A stretch of 64,000 nt of DNA from the NCBI GenBank assembly GCA_002323245.1, contig DCPU01000001.1, positions 62,001 through 126,000 of the forward strand, in the 5' to 3' direction. This document shows positions 8,763-18,194 of this stretch, in pieces. The DNA comes from Mariprofundus sp. UBA1536 (GTDB taxonomy: Bacteria; Pseudomonadota; Zetaproteobacteria; Mariprofundales; Mariprofundaceae). Under the pieces are notes generated by a model. It had not been told where the DNA came from. It worked only from the letters and a program-made list of their open reading frames with translations, and ran no database searches. Made by a program: the position numbers and the translations under genes. Position 1 is the stretch's first letter; each line of letters opens with the position of its first letter.

Positions 8763-9923
8763 ATGCATATGGATCCCATGATGCCAACGATTGTTGGCTG
8801 CATTACCGCGATTTTGCTCATTGGCATGCTGATGCACACACTCAAACAACCCAATGTGATTGCCTATTTGCTTGCTGGTATTTTACTTGGCCCATCAGCT
8901 TTTGCTTTGGTCACCGATCAGATCACCTTGGATAGAATCGGAGCCCTTGGCGTTGTGATGCTGATGTTTTTTATTGGCATGGAAGTCTCACCCAAAAAAC
9001 TCATTGATAACTGGAAAATCGCCGTCATTGGCACCTTTGCCCAAATTGCCATCACTGTTTTGATTGTAAAATTGATTGGTCTTATTTTTGGCTGGCCAAC
9101 CATTCTCTGCGTTTTACTTGGTTTTATACTCGCCCTAAGCAGCACGGCTGTGGTGCTCAATCTGCTTCAAAATCGCAACGAGCTCGAAACATCTCATGGT
9201 CAAGATGCGCTCACCGTGTTGCTTGCTCAAGATATTGCCGTGATTCCCATGTTGATTGTGATTGGTTTACTAAGCGGCGATGCCATCTCCACGACAGAAG
9301 CCACTTTACAAATCATTGGCGGCATTGCCCTGCTTGGGCTTTGCGCTTGGATTGTCATCAAACCCGATTTCCGCATTCCCGTGATTGGTGAGGCGGTAAA
9401 AAATGACCACGACTTACAAGTTTTTGGCGCATTGCTGCTCTGCTTTGGATTGGCGCTTATCAGCGGTTTATTCAATTTATCCGCAGCCTTGGGTGCCTTT
9501 GTTGCCGGCATGGTGGTTGCTGCCGCTAACGAAGCCAAATGGGTACACGGAAGCTTGGAATCATTCAAAACCGTGTTCGTTGCCTTGTTCTTTGTATCCA
9601 TCGGTATGTTGGTCGACATCGGCTTCATCTTGCCAGACTGGTATAAGGTGATTGGCCTAACTTTGTTTGCTTTGATTCTAAACACTATCATCAACGGGGC
9701 AGTATTCCGCCTGCTTGGTGAGTCTTGGGGCAATAGCGTCTACACAGGTGCCCTACTAGCTCAAATCGGAGAGTTTAGCTTTGTGTTAGCGGCAGTAGGC
9801 ATGACATCAGGCATATTAGCGGATGCCAATTACCAACTTATCGTAGCCGTGATTGCCTTTTCATTATTGTTATCACCATTTTGGATTTCCTACACCCGAC
9901 GCTTCGCCAATCTCGACAAATAA
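8763..9923 (+). CDS. Kef/CPA2-type cation:proton antiporter, membrane domain only
   Basis: 386 residues that are almost entirely membrane-spanning, about eleven to twelve helices. It carries the CPA2 signatures AYLLAGILLGPSAF near the N-terminus, ALSSTAVVLNLL, and a LLAQDIAVIPML segment with the conserved Asp in the transport core. Such proteins exchange K+ or Na+ for protons. Unlike E. coli KefB/KefC, which are about 600 residues, it ends right after the membrane domain and lacks the cytoplasmic TrkA-N/RCK regulatory domain. A separate RCK partner is not nearby. GAGGTGAACCC precedes the ATG. Confidence 0.88.
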   Translation: MHMDPMMPTIVGCITAILLIGMLMHTLKQPNVIAYLLAGILLGPSAFALVTDQITLDRIGALGVVMLMFFIGMEVSPKKLIDNWKIAVIGTFAQIAITVLIVKLIGLIFGWPTILCVLLGFILALSSTAVVLNLLQNRNELETSHGQDALTVLLAQDIAVIPMLIVIGLLSGDAISTTEATLQIIGGIALLGLCAWIVIKPDFRIPVIGEAVKNDHDLQVFGALLLCFGLALISGLFNLSAALGAFVAGMVVAAANEAKWVHGSLESFKTVFVALFFVSIGMLVDIGFILPDWYKVIGLTLFALILNTIINGAVFRLLGESWGNSVYTGALLAQIGEFSFVLAAVGMTSGILADANYQLIVAVIAFSLLLSPFWISYTRRFANLDK

Positions 9924-10040
9924 AAATTTATGATGGGCAAGTTAGCTTTGATTATTGAACGACTCGTTCCGTCCGACTGCGGACATTCGACTCTATTTTA
10001 CGATAAGCTCATCATCACACAACCAACTTATTTCAAACCT

Positions 10041-10745
10041 TTAGCTGGCTTTGATATAGTACAAAAACTGGCTGATACGTCCTTCTTTGATGCCGCGTTG
10101 TTCGAATTTTGTTTCTGGTCTGTCTTCATCACGATCAATAAAGCCACCCACTCCTGCCACGTTGGTTAAACCTGGCATGGCATCCAAAATCGATTGCATC
10201 CATTCAGCCAAATCAGGTTTATCCGTGGCTAGTTTGATAAAACCGCCTGGTTTGATGCGTGATACCAATAGCGTTGCAAAATCTTTTTGGATGATGCGGC
10301 GCTTGTGGTGGCGTGGTTTAGGCCATGGGTCAGGATGATTGATAAACGCACCATCAAGCTCTTCTTCTTTGACTTGATGCTCAAGCACGAATTGGGCAGG
10401 AAGCTGGGTGATACGGGTGCGCTCAATAAAACCAGCATCATCCAAGCGGCATACGGCTTTGGCCACGCCCGGCAAATAAATTTCAACGCCCACCAAAGTC
10501 CAATCGGCATGTTGCTCGGCCAAATGCACTAGAAAATCACCGTTACCAAAACCAATTTCCATGACCACCGGTGAATCAGTGGGGATACCTGCCTCAGCCA
10601 ATGTTTTGTCTTTGGGCAAACCAATAATGGGCAACCATTTCATCAAGCGTGCTTCTTGGCCTGTGGTGACAAAACCATTTTTACGCCCGTGGGTACGCAT
10701 TTCATGTTGGATAAATTGACTTCTAAATTCCGCACTTAAGCGCAT
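10041..10745 (-). CDS. trmB: tRNA (guanine(46)-N7)-methyltransferase
   Basis: 234 residues with the SAM-binding motif MEIGFGNGDFLVHLA followed by GVEIYLPGV. The TrmB active-site loop NHPDPWPKPRHHKRRI follows, then ATDKPDLAEWM in the substrate region. It makes m7G46 in the tRNA variable loop. It lies 3 bp downstream of hslO on the same strand and ends near the converging antiporter gene. The 117-bp gap between those two shows no obvious hairpin terminator. Confidence 0.96.
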   Translation of the reverse strand: MRLSAEFRSQFIQHEMRTHGRKNGFVTTGQEARLMKWLPIIGLPKDKTLAEAGIPTDSPVVMEIGFGNGDFLVHLAEQHADWTLVGVEIYLPGVAKAVCRLDDAGFIERTRITQLPAQFVLEHQVKEEELDGAFINHPDPWPKPRHHKRRIIQKDFATLLVSRIKPGGFIKLATDKPDLAEWMQSILDAMPGLTNVAGVGGFIDRDEDRPETKFEQRGIKEGRISQFLYYIKAS

Positions 10746-10748
10746 GTT

Positions 10749-11579
10749 TCAAGACCTTTGTGTAGCTATATTAATTTTTGAGATACGTTTGCAATATTGG
10801 CACGATAATGTCACGTCTCCATCCTCATCGGCCAAATCAAGCAAATCCTCATCAGGAATGGAAGTCATCGCCACGGCCATGCTCTCATCGCTGCATGAGC
10901 AGGCATAAGCATATAAATCTTCTCCGACAATTTGGCAGCCCAAATGTTCAAAAGCTTTTAGTATCGTTTCAGGCGCATCGTTGGTAATGGATGCATTGCT
11001 GATTTTCGCCAAACTCTCCACGGCTTTAAACCAATAGTCATCGTCCGAGCCTGGCATCGCTTCAATCATAATGGCCAAATCATCTTGCAAGATTAAATCA
11101 GCATGCACTTGCACCGATTGTTTTAAATAGTGCAACACATAATCAGCAAGCCATTCGGAATTGTGCTGAATAGTGGATACATAAGGCTGGCCCACACCCA
11201 TATCGCGCACTGTAGAGAGCAGCATGTTTTCTCCCATCCAAGCAGCAATACCTTGATGCTCTTGCCGCTGATGCACAGCAGCATCTGACCATTGCACATA
11301 ACCGCGCACAGCGCCGCTGCGTGTTTCCGCCTGCATGCGTGTAATGGCCGTGTTGCTTTGCGTAGCATCAAGCTGCAACACTTGCCGCACCCCGCCTTTG
11401 CTGATGCTCAGCAGCATCAAACTGGCCAGCAAGGTCTGACCAAACATCAATTTGGGTTCATCGACCAATCCATGCACATCTGCAGCTTCTGCAAAAATGT
11501 GTTTACCACGAATAATCACCCCGCGAGCTCTGGCTTCGGGCAATAAAAACCGAATCAGGCGATCGTGCTTTTCAGCCAT
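10749..11579 (-). CDS. hslO: Redox-regulated chaperone Hsp33
   Basis: 276 residues from the chosen start MAEKHDRLIRFLL. The C-terminal redox switch is present: CSC, a spacer of about 31 residues, then CQYC, which in the family binds zinc when reduced and forms disulfides on oxidation to activate holdase function. A longer start at 11609 is possible, but the ATG at 11579 has GGAAGAGG seven bases upstream and matches the family N-terminus better. It overlaps the end of the HAD gene by 25 bp and lies just before trmB. Confidence 0.93.
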   Translation of the reverse strand: MAEKHDRLIRFLLPEARARGVIIRGKHIFAEAADVHGLVDEPKLMFGQTLLASLMLLSISKGGVRQVLQLDATQSNTAITRMQAETRSGAVRGYVQWSDAAVHQRQEHQGIAAWMGENMLLSTVRDMGVGQPYVSTIQHNSEWLADYVLHYLKQSVQVHADLILQDDLAIMIEAMPGSDDDYWFKAVESLAKISNASITNDAPETILKAFEHLGCQIVGEDLYAYACSCSDESMAVAMTSIPDEDLLDLADEDGDVTLSCQYCKRISKINIATQRS

Positions 11580-12205
11580 ACCAAAACCTCTTCCATATTG
11601 GCAAAACAAAGGCTTGCGCCTGCTGCCAGCAATTCTTCTTCACTAAACGATGATGTGATGCCAATGCCGAAACATCCAGCGCGAAAAGCTGCCTTCATAT
11701 CCGCTTCCCCATCACCAATGAACACCACGTCTTTCACATCCACCTGCAAATCCGTACACGCCAAATAAATAGGCTCGGGATTGGGTTTGGCCGCCCTTCC
11801 CTCAAGCTTGCCAATGATGGTGCCAAATCGCGCCAACCAACCGAGCTGCGTCAGCTGCGCTTCAGCACGATATTGGCCTTTGCTGGTAACAATACCCATA
11901 GGCATACACTTGGTATCAAGAAAATCTAAAACGTCTGAAACATCATCCAACACACCAATATCATTGAGATAAATCTCATCATGGATGGCCAAAAAATGTT
12001 TGGTTGCATCTTCTTTGTTATCACCAAACAAGTCGGTCATGCTGCAATCGCCGCGCCCGGTATGCCTGCGAATGGCAGCATCAGTCATAGCAGGAAGCCT
12101 ATAAAATTTCAGGGTTTTCTGCATCGCAAACACAATTGGCGTGAAGGCATCAATGAGCGTGCCATCCAAATCAAACAGCACTGCTTTTATGGTTGGTAGA
12201 TTCAT
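11555..12205 (-). CDS. HAD family phosphatase (phosphoglycolate phosphatase-like)
   Basis: 216 residues. HAD motif I is DLDGTLID (from about residue 12), motif II is the TSKG region near residue 108, and motif IV is VFIGDGEADMKAA near residue 165. The cap is the small helical type (subfamily IA). This architecture covers Gph, PpaX and other small-molecule phosphatases, so the substrate is open. It overlaps dat by 4 bp and hslO by 25 bp, so it is embedded in a co-translated series. It is distinct from the CbbY-like HAD protein at 30 kb. Confidence 0.85.
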   Translation of the reverse strand: MNLPTIKAVLFDLDGTLIDAFTPIVFAMQKTLKFYRLPAMTDAAIRRHTGRGDCSMTDLFGDNKEDATKHFLAIHDEIYLNDIGVLDDVSDVLDFLDTKCMPMGIVTSKGQYRAEAQLTQLGWLARFGTIIGKLEGRAAKPNPEPIYLACTDLQVDVKDVVFIGDGEADMKAAFRAGCFGIGITSSFSEEELLAAGASLCFANMEEVLVWLKSTIA

Positions 12206-13077
12206 AGGGAAGGATTTGGCCTAAGTCCATCAATTTTGGTAATCATCAAAGTACGAATCTTCTGCCCTACTTCGCCAGGTAAACCATCACCAACAGGCTT
12301 ACCATTCATTTCACAAATCGGCATTACCGCATTGGTGGTGCTACTCATCAAAATTTCAGTCAGGCCAGCTTCATCAAGTTTCCATTCACGCTCTTCAACC
12401 TTGATACCAGCTTCCTTTGCCACGGCGATGGCCATATCACGGGTAATACCGCCCAGCACTTGATGATCCAAAGGATGAGTGACCAGAGCGCCATCAATAA
12501 TGGCTAGGATATTAGTCGCGCAACCTTCCAAAACATGGCCGACTTCATCCAGCCAAAAGGCTTCATCCACGCCGCGTCTGCCTGCTTCTTGCTTGCCCAT
12601 CACGCTGGCCAACAAAGCAATGGACTTAATCTCACAATGTTTCCAGCGGATATCTTGCAGCGTGATACCTTTAAGACCCGCTTTAATTTTTTCCTTCGAA
12701 GGCAAAGGCAAATCACGCACCGTAATCACCAAAGTCGGGGTTAAATTGTAAGACACCAAATGCGAACGCGGCGCCACACCGCGTGTCACCTGCAAATAAA
12801 CCATGGCATCAGAAAATGGATTTAAATCGTAAGCTTCTTGCACCAAAGCTTCCAATTCAGGCAACGGTTTAGGCAACGGCACATTGATTGCTTCACAAGA
12901 GCGTTGTAAGCGCTGCAAATGCGGCTTCAAATCAAGAAAAGCACCACCAAAACAAGCCACCACTTCATACACACCATCAGCAAACTGAAAACCACGGTCT
13001 TCAATATGCACCTTGGCATCATCAAATGGCACAAAAGCTGTGTTCACATAAGCCATCACTGGTTGCAGATTGTCCAT
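12202..13077 (-). CDS. dat: D-alanine/D-amino acid aminotransferase (PLP fold type IV)
   Basis: 291 residues, class IV aminotransferase. Signatures are HIEDRGFQFADGVYEVV near the N-terminus, the PLP-lysine region HCEIKSIALLASV and the EGCATNILAI segment. D-amino acid transaminase interconverts D-Ala and D-Glu, both used in peptidoglycan. The branched-chain and ADC-lyase relatives share the fold, but the EDRGFQFADGVYEV pattern is typical of Dat. The ATG at 13077 is preferred over an in-frame GTG one codon upstream because AAGGTGG lies seven bases before it. It follows dacA by 28 bp, which fits a cell-wall role. Confidence 0.85.
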   Translation of the reverse strand: MDNLQPVMAYVNTAFVPFDDAKVHIEDRGFQFADGVYEVVACFGGAFLDLKPHLQRLQRSCEAINVPLPKPLPELEALVQEAYDLNPFSDAMVYLQVTRGVAPRSHLVSYNLTPTLVITVRDLPLPSKEKIKAGLKGITLQDIRWKHCEIKSIALLASVMGKQEAGRRGVDEAFWLDEVGHVLEGCATNILAIIDGALVTHPLDHQVLGGITRDMAIAVAKEAGIKVEEREWKLDEAGLTEILMSSTTNAVMPICEMNGKPVGDGLPGEVGQKIRTLMITKIDGLRPNPSL

Positions 13078-13105
13078 CACATCACCACCTTGAATAAATC
13101 AGGCC

Positions 13106-14260
13106 TTATTGTTGCGCCTGCCACCATAAACGAAGGGTGTCATATTTTCTGCCCAACCATGATGCGCGCTCAACACTGCTTTCAGCTATCATCGGAATCA
13201 CTTTCAGTTGCACATCGCCATCCGTACTGCGCAATACAGCCTCAATGCTGCCCAACTGTTGGCCAGCCTGAATAGGCGCCAATTGCGGTGATTCGTAGGT
13301 GAGGTGAAAGCTCAGCATTTTTTCGCTGCCTTTGGGCACAGAAATCCAAACATCCTGCGCAGCTTTCAAGCCCACTGAATTTTCTTTGCCTTCAAACACT
13401 TCAATTTTACGGCGGATATCTTTCTCGCTAGGGGTTAAAGTGATAAACCTATCCAAACCATAACGAAGCAAGCGCTCAGATTCTTGCAGGCGGGCTTTTT
13501 TTGAATCCGCACCAAACACCACTGACACCAAACGTTGATAACCACGCTCAGTAGCACCCGTCATGCAAAAACCAGCATCTTCAGTGTGACCCGTTTTTAG
13601 CCCAGTCGCTTCAGGCATAGTCCACAGCAAACGATTACGATTCCATTGGGTGCGGCCATCATAGGTGTAACTTTTTTCAGAGAAGATTTTGTAATAATCG
13701 GGAAAATCGCGCCATAGCGCCACACCCAACTTGGCCATATCCAAGGCTGAGCTGTAATGATTTTCAGTAGGAAAGCCTGTGGCGTTATCAAAGTGTGAAT
13801 GCTGCATGCCCAAAGCAGCAGCTTTATCATTCATCAATGCCGCAAAATCATTTTCATTGCCTGAAATCAATTCAGCCATGGTGATGGCTGCATCATTACC
13901 CGAAAGCGTAGCGATACCATGCAGCAACTCGCGCACTTGTGGGTGCATCCTTGGTTCAAGAAACATGGTGCTGCCACCAATTTTCCAAGCTTTATCACTC
14001 ACATTAGCGCGCTGATCCATGCTGATACTACCGCGCTTAAGCGCCTCAAAAGCCAGATATAGCGTCATCATTTTGGTCATGCTAGCTGGTGGCAAATGCA
14101 TGGTTTCTGCATGTTGCGCCAACACTTGCCCAGAACGCGCATCCAGTAAAATCCATGATTTGGCATGAATCTCAGGCTCGGTTGGCCAGCTTACTGCGTT
14201 GGCAGCCAGCACTGAACTACTCCACAATAATAAAATGGCTGTGCAAAAAATCCTTACCAT
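13106..14260 (-). CDS. dacA: D-alanyl-D-alanine carboxypeptidase (PBP5/6 family)
   Basis: About 384 residues. After an N-terminal signal peptide it carries the serine acylase motifs SMTK (residues 60-63 from this start), SGN (about 117) and KTG (about 218). A C-terminal PBP5 beta domain and an amphipathic tail SWLGRKYDTLRLWWQAQQ follow, which in the family anchors the enzyme to the outer face of the inner membrane. It trims terminal D-Ala from pentapeptides. The ATG at 14260 is chosen; an in-frame TTG lies two codons upstream. It overlaps the end of the pseudouridine synthase gene. Confidence 0.94.
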   Translation of the reverse strand: MVRIFCTAILLLWSSSVLAANAVSWPTEPEIHAKSWILLDARSGQVLAQHAETMHLPPASMTKMMTLYLAFEALKRGSISMDQRANVSDKAWKIGGSTMFLEPRMHPQVRELLHGIATLSGNDAAITMAELISGNENDFAALMNDKAAALGMQHSHFDNATGFPTENHYSSALDMAKLGVALWRDFPDYYKIFSEKSYTYDGRTQWNRNRLLWTMPEATGLKTGHTEDAGFCMTGATERGYQRLVSVVFGADSKKARLQESERLLRYGLDRFITLTPSEKDIRRKIEVFEGKENSVGLKAAQDVWISVPKGSEKMLSFHLTYESPQLAPIQAGQQLGSIEAVLRSTDGDVQLKVIPMIAESSVERASWLGRKYDTLRLWWQAQQ

Positions 14261-15126
14261 GTCCAATCATCCTCTGGTTCTACTTGCCAAGTTTGTTGTT
14301 CAGTTAAGCGCATCGCAAAAGCTTCAATGCTCAAAGCCCTTGCATGCAACATCAATCGTTTTGCTTTTGCCCCACCATAGCGGCTATCACCCACAATCGG
14401 AAATCCGGTGCTGGATAAGTGAACACGGAGCTGGTGCGTGCGCCCTGTATGCGGCACCAAACGCAGTAATGCCTTGTCACCGCGTGTTTCCACCACATAA
14501 GCATCGGTTTCACTAGCCTTGCCTTTGGGATCGACATGATAGCGACCCAGGCGGTCACATGTGGCTGAAAGCGGCGAAGAGATGCGTAGCTCTGTCCAAT
14601 CCGGTACTGGCGAAACCACAGCTAAATATTCTTTTTTTACTGCTGTTTTCCAATATTGTTGCAAGCGTTGCAAGGCAAGAGGGTCAAAGCAAAACATCAT
14701 CAAACCCGATGTACCTTTATCCAAACGATGCACTGGGCGCAACAATTTAACTTGTACAGGTGTAAGGTTGATCGACATCGAGAGCTCATAAGGCAACGTG
14801 CCCTTACTGCGATGCAATGCTTCTTGGGCATATTGCCCTGACTTTTTATGTACCAGCACCCAGCTTGCATGCTGCCAAATGATTTGTTCTGGCGAAAAAG
14901 GCACCAGCTCTTCGCCATCAAGCAAGACAATACGCGCAGATTCTCCGCCCATCAAAATACGCCCTGCTTTACGGCAGCGCTTTTTATTAATGTACACCCC
15001 GCCTTCATCGATGGCGCGTTGCAAGCGGCGGCGCGAGAGCACCGACACAGCCGCCAGCGCCGTATCCAAGCGTTGTCCTGCTTGATCTGCAGGAATATTG
15101 AGTTTGATATCTTCAAAGCTGGCCAC
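14254..15126 (-). CDS. RluA-family RNA pseudouridine synthase with S4 domain
   Basis: 290 residues. An S4-like RNA-binding segment at residues 14-70 (RLDTALAAVSVLSRRRLQRAI) is followed by the catalytic domain with HRLDKGTSG, whose Asp is the nucleophile, and PHTGRTHQLRVHL near residue 230. This resembles RluC/RluD, but the target uridine cannot be assigned. The start is a GTG two bases after the LOG gene stop. It lies within a run of peptidoglycan genes, a placement also seen for pseudouridine synthases as unrelated passengers. Confidence 0.87.
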   Translation of the reverse strand: MASFEDIKLNIPADQAGQRLDTALAAVSVLSRRRLQRAIDEGGVYINKKRCRKAGRILMGGESARIVLLDGEELVPFSPEQIIWQHASWVLVHKKSGQYAQEALHRSKGTLPYELSMSINLTPVQVKLLRPVHRLDKGTSGLMMFCFDPLALQRLQQYWKTAVKKEYLAVVSPVPDWTELRISSPLSATCDRLGRYHVDPKGKASETDAYVVETRGDKALLRLVPHTGRTHQLRVHLSSTGFPIVGDSRYGGAKAKRLMLHARALSIEAFAMRLTEQQTWQVEPEDDWTW

Positions 15127-15128
15127 AG

Positions 15129-15662
15129 TTATTGTTCCCTTAAGTGCTTAAGCACTTCCTCGTGGCTTTCACAGTAATGCACACAACTAAAACCATGATC
15201 CACCGACATCACCAATTTCTCTTTCAAACAATCCATCAGTGGCAACCAATCTTCGCCATACACCAGCAAAGGACGCGGCTCCAACACATGAATCGCCAGC
15301 AAATCCCAAGTCATGGCAAATTCAGCCAAGGTACCCAAACCGCCAGGAAGCACCAAATAAGCATCAGCATCTTCAATCAATGATTGCATGCGATCAAAAA
15401 AGGTATGCGCACGTTTTTCTTCACTGAGCGTGTTGTTTGGCGGGGTGGGAAATCGCTCAAGGGTCACACCAGTAACATGCCCACCACCTTCAGCAATACC
15501 GCGCGAAAATGCAGCCATCATACCTTGATGCCCACCAGTCATCCCATCCCAACCAATCAGCGCGATTTGCTCAGCCAAAGCTTGCACATCCTTAAAACGC
15601 AAATCAGCTGGCTCAATACGTGATGAGCCAAAAGCCGTAATCACTTTATTCTTTTTATTCAT
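15129..15662 (-). CDS. LOG family (TIGR00730-like) Rossmann-fold protein
   Basis: 177 residues from the ATG at 15662 (MNKKNKVITAFGSSR). The nucleotide-binding GGHQGMM and the family signature PGGLGTLAEF are present. LOG proteins with PGGxGTxxE include cytokinin-type nucleotide 5'-monophosphate phosphoribohydrolases, though many bacterial members are uncharacterised. The start lies inside the last codons of rlpA. A TTG two codons further upstream is less likely. Confidence 0.85.
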   Translation of the reverse strand: MNKKNKVITAFGSSRIEPADLRFKDVQALAEQIALIGWDGMTGGHQGMMAAFSRGIAEGGGHVTGVTLERFPTPPNNTLSEEKRAHTFFDRMQSLIEDADAYLVLPGGLGTLAEFAMTWDLLAIHVLEPRPLLVYGEDWLPLMDCLKEKLVMSVDHGFSCVHYCESHEEVLKHLREQ

Positions 15663-16599
15663 GCACAATCATCGCTGCGCCAAAACCTTGGCTTTGTACC
15701 AACTGCAGGGCTTGCACCGCCTCATTCTCAGCCACGAATGGCCCCAAACGAACGCGATAAATACCTGAATTCTCCATCACATACGGGGCAGGCATACTTT
15801 CGCCAAACCCAGCCTGCAGTTGTTTTACCAGACCATCGGCATTGGTTTTATTACCAAACGCGCCCACTTGAATCACGGCTTTAGTGGCAGCTTGGGATGT
15901 GAATTGCTGTGCTACTTCAGGCTGCTTAACTTCAGCCGGAATCACCGCTGGCAATGCCACTACAGGCATTGTTTTAGGCATGATTTCTTGATTGATTTTT
16001 TTAACGCTTTTTTGAGCTTCAGCTTCAGACGTTGTATCAAGCTCCTCATTTTTTTCGCCTATAGCTGCAGCTGCATCAAGCTGTGATGTCGAGGGTGTTT
16101 GCAAGGTTTGAACCCGCACCCGCGTGGTGCCTTGTTTGTCATAACCCAAGGCTTGGGCTGCGGCATACGATAAATCAATCAATCTGTTTTTCACAAATGG
16201 ACCGCGATCATTCACGCGCACTTTGATTTGTTTGCCATTTTCCAAGTTGGTCACCAACACCACTGAAGGCAAAGGCAGCGTGGTATGCGCTGCTGTGAAC
16301 GTATGCATATCGTAAAGTTCGCCATTGGCAGTTTTCTTGCCATGAAACTCTTCACCATACCAAGAGGCAATGCCGCTTTGGTCGTAAAATTCACCATTGG
16401 ATAAGGGGTAATACCATTTACCAGCAATCTGATACGGCGTACCGCGTTTCACATGCCCGCCCACACTGGCAGCTGGCGCATGAATATCATGGCTACTGGG
16501 CACCGTTTGAATTTCTTGGCTTGCGGTATGTTTTGTTGGTGCACAAGCAGCCAAGGTGAACAGCGAAAGCAGCATTGCTGCGGGTACAACAAGACGCAT
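15655..16599 (-). CDS. rlpA: Septal ring lytic transglycosylase RlpA with SPOR domain
   Basis: 314 residues. A lipoprotein-type leader (LLSLFTLAACAP) is followed by the double-psi beta-barrel with GIASWYGEEFHGKKTANGE and VNDRGPF. A low-complexity linker leads to a C-terminal SPOR domain of about 75 residues (VIQVGAFGNKTNADGL onward) that binds denuded glycans at the septum. The catalytic-type Glu and Asp in WYGEEFHG and NDRGPF are kept. Its start overlaps the mltB stop by one base (TAATG), consistent with one envelope operon. Confidence 0.93.
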   Translation of the reverse strand: MRLVVPAAMLLSLFTLAACAPTKHTASQEIQTVPSSHDIHAPAASVGGHVKRGTPYQIAGKWYYPLSNGEFYDQSGIASWYGEEFHGKKTANGELYDMHTFTAAHTTLPLPSVVLVTNLENGKQIKVRVNDRGPFVKNRLIDLSYAAAQALGYDKQGTTRVRVQTLQTPSTSQLDAAAAIGEKNEELDTTSEAEAQKSVKKINQEIMPKTMPVVALPAVIPAEVKQPEVAQQFTSQAATKAVIQVGAFGNKTNADGLVKQLQAGFGESMPAPYVMENSGIYRVRLGPFVAENEAVQALQLVQSQGFGAAMIVHE

Positions 16600-17636
16600 T
16601 ACTTGCCTACTTCACACTTATCGTTGCCCAGCATAAACGCCAGCTCAGTGGCTGCCAGCGCATAGTTCCAAGAACGGTTCCAGCGGGTGATGGTGTGAAA
16701 ATTGCGGCCAAGAAGCAGCGTGCGCACACCTTTATCGGTTTTACGCGTGACCAAGGCCACTTGATCATCATTTGACCATTGGCTGTTGGGTTTTTTGATG
16801 CCCACTTTCGTAAAATCAGCAAGTGCGCGCCATTCGCGAGTTTCATCTTTCAAAGCTTGCTTGACCAATTTAGATGGCAAAGGTTTAGCAATCCAATGTG
16901 CTACGGGTTTGGCATCATCCCATTTATGACGGCTAAAATAATTGGCCACACTAAAAATAATATCTTTGGGCGTGTTCCACACATCGCGTTTGCCATCCCC
17001 ATCAGCATCCACGGCATAAGCGCGATACGAGGTAGGGATAAACTGGGTGGTACCAAAAGCACCAGCGTAAGAGCCAAGCACTGCTTGCGGATTTAAATCT
17101 TCTTCACTGCACAACAAAAGAAAGTCTTTAAGTTCACTACGGAAAAAATTAGCTCGGCGCTCATAACCCGAAGACAATGTAAACAAAGCATCAAGCACTT
17201 TATCGTTGCCGCGATTGGCCCCAAAACGTGTTTCCATACCCAGAATGGCGGCGATGATTTCTGGGGCAACCCCATATTTGGCTTGGGCTTCATCAAAAAT
17301 AGCGCGGTGTTCTTTGATATAAGCTTCAGCTTTGATTTTTAGGCGCGTATTCACAAACAAGGGGCGATATTCCGCGTACGAACGCGACTCATAAGGTGTA
17401 TTCATCTTATCAATCAAACTGCCATCAAAGCTTGCTGCCTGAATATGCTTTTCGACAAATGCTTGTGGCAATTTGGTTTCTGTGACCAAATAAGTGATGA
17501 GTTCTGCTTTGGTATACGTTTCAGCCAGCAACAAACTCGGCGCGGATAACAGAGCAAAAACGAAGAGAGAAAAAGTAAGCAGCAAAGGATGGTATTTTAG
17601 GAACATAGGGCTGAGAGAATCCAATTTAAAAATCAT
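16599..17636 (-). CDS. mltB: Lytic murein transglycosylase B
   Basis: 345 residues. An N-terminal hydrophobic signal segment ends near LLLAETYTKAEL. The catalytic Glu lies in AAILGMETRFG and the substrate-binding signature is GSYAGAFGTTQFIPTSYRAYAVD. No lipobox is seen, so it is closer to soluble SltB than to lipoprotein MltB. The ATG at 17636 has AGGG seven bases upstream. A second ATG at 17606 would give a shorter, more standard signal peptide. It heads the mltB-rlpA pair and cleaves glycan strands to 1,6-anhydro-MurNAc products. Confidence 0.93.
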   Translation of the reverse strand: MIFKLDSLSPMFLKYHPLLLTFSLFVFALLSAPSLLLAETYTKAELITYLVTETKLPQAFVEKHIQAASFDGSLIDKMNTPYESRSYAEYRPLFVNTRLKIKAEAYIKEHRAIFDEAQAKYGVAPEIIAAILGMETRFGANRGNDKVLDALFTLSSGYERRANFFRSELKDFLLLCSEEDLNPQAVLGSYAGAFGTTQFIPTSYRAYAVDADGDGKRDVWNTPKDIIFSVANYFSRHKWDDAKPVAHWIAKPLPSKLVKQALKDETREWRALADFTKVGIKKPNSQWSNDDQVALVTRKTDKGVRTLLLGRNFHTITRWNRSWNYALAATELAFMLGNDKCEVGK

Positions 17637-17694
17637 GCTCGCACCCTATAAAACACAAGCAAATCAAGCAAGAAACACTGTAATTATCTCGTTA

Positions 17695-18189
17695 TTATTG
17701 TTGCTTTAAGGCCAAAAGAACGTCTTCTGTCTGCATCTCATTAAACACTTCAATGCCATGCTCTCGCAAAAGTTGAGTGGTTACGCCCTCACCTTGGATT
17801 TTGGTCTTGGTAAAAGAGCCATCATTGATAAGCCCACTGCCACATGAAGGGCTACCTTCTTTAAGTACGGCGATATGAATATTGTATTTTTTACATAAGG
17901 CAAGTGCTTGCTTAGCCCCGCTTTGAAAATGAGCCGTGACATCGTTATGGGCAACATTAAGCACCTGCAAAGCCATGCCTTGGGTTTGTATTTCCGCCGC
18001 TGGCCTTGGCACAGGCAAACCACCAGCCACTTCAGGGCATAATGGCAGCAGCAAACCCTGTTGCTGCCACTGTGTTATCAAATCCTGCCCAGATGTGTCG
18101 GGATGATTTAAGCAATTACCACCATCGTAGCGCACGTTGCTTCCCAGCAAACAGGCGCTTATTAAGATGCGTGGTTGCGGCTTAGAAAT
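17695..18189 (-). CDS. DUF523 family protein, apparent non-standard start
   Basis: DUF523 proteins open with a SACLLGxxVRYDGG motif, present here as ISACLLGSNVRYDGG, and contain PLCPEVAGGLPVPRP and SPSCGSG. The function is unknown, but the conserved cysteines suggest a metal or redox centre. No ATG, GTG, TTG or CTG lies in frame between an upstream TGA (inside grpE) and the motif. The first TTG, at 18150, falls inside SACLLG. I place the start at the ATT at 18189, six bases after the grpE stop, giving about 164 residues. The frame and family are secure and the start is not. Confidence 0.78.
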   Translation of the reverse strand: MSKPQPRILISACLLGSNVRYDGGNCLNHPDTSGQDLITQWQQQGLLLPLCPEVAGGLPVPRPAAEIQTQGMALQVLNVAHNDVTAHFQSGAKQALALCKKYNIHIAVLKEGSPSCGSGLINDGSFTKTKIQGEGVTTQLLREHGIEVFNEMQTEDVLLALKQQ

Positions 18190-18194
18190 AACAG

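Noticed and set aside
9227..9733. A 168-codon minus-strand frame
   Set aside because: Antisense to the Kef-type antiporter core; no domain features.
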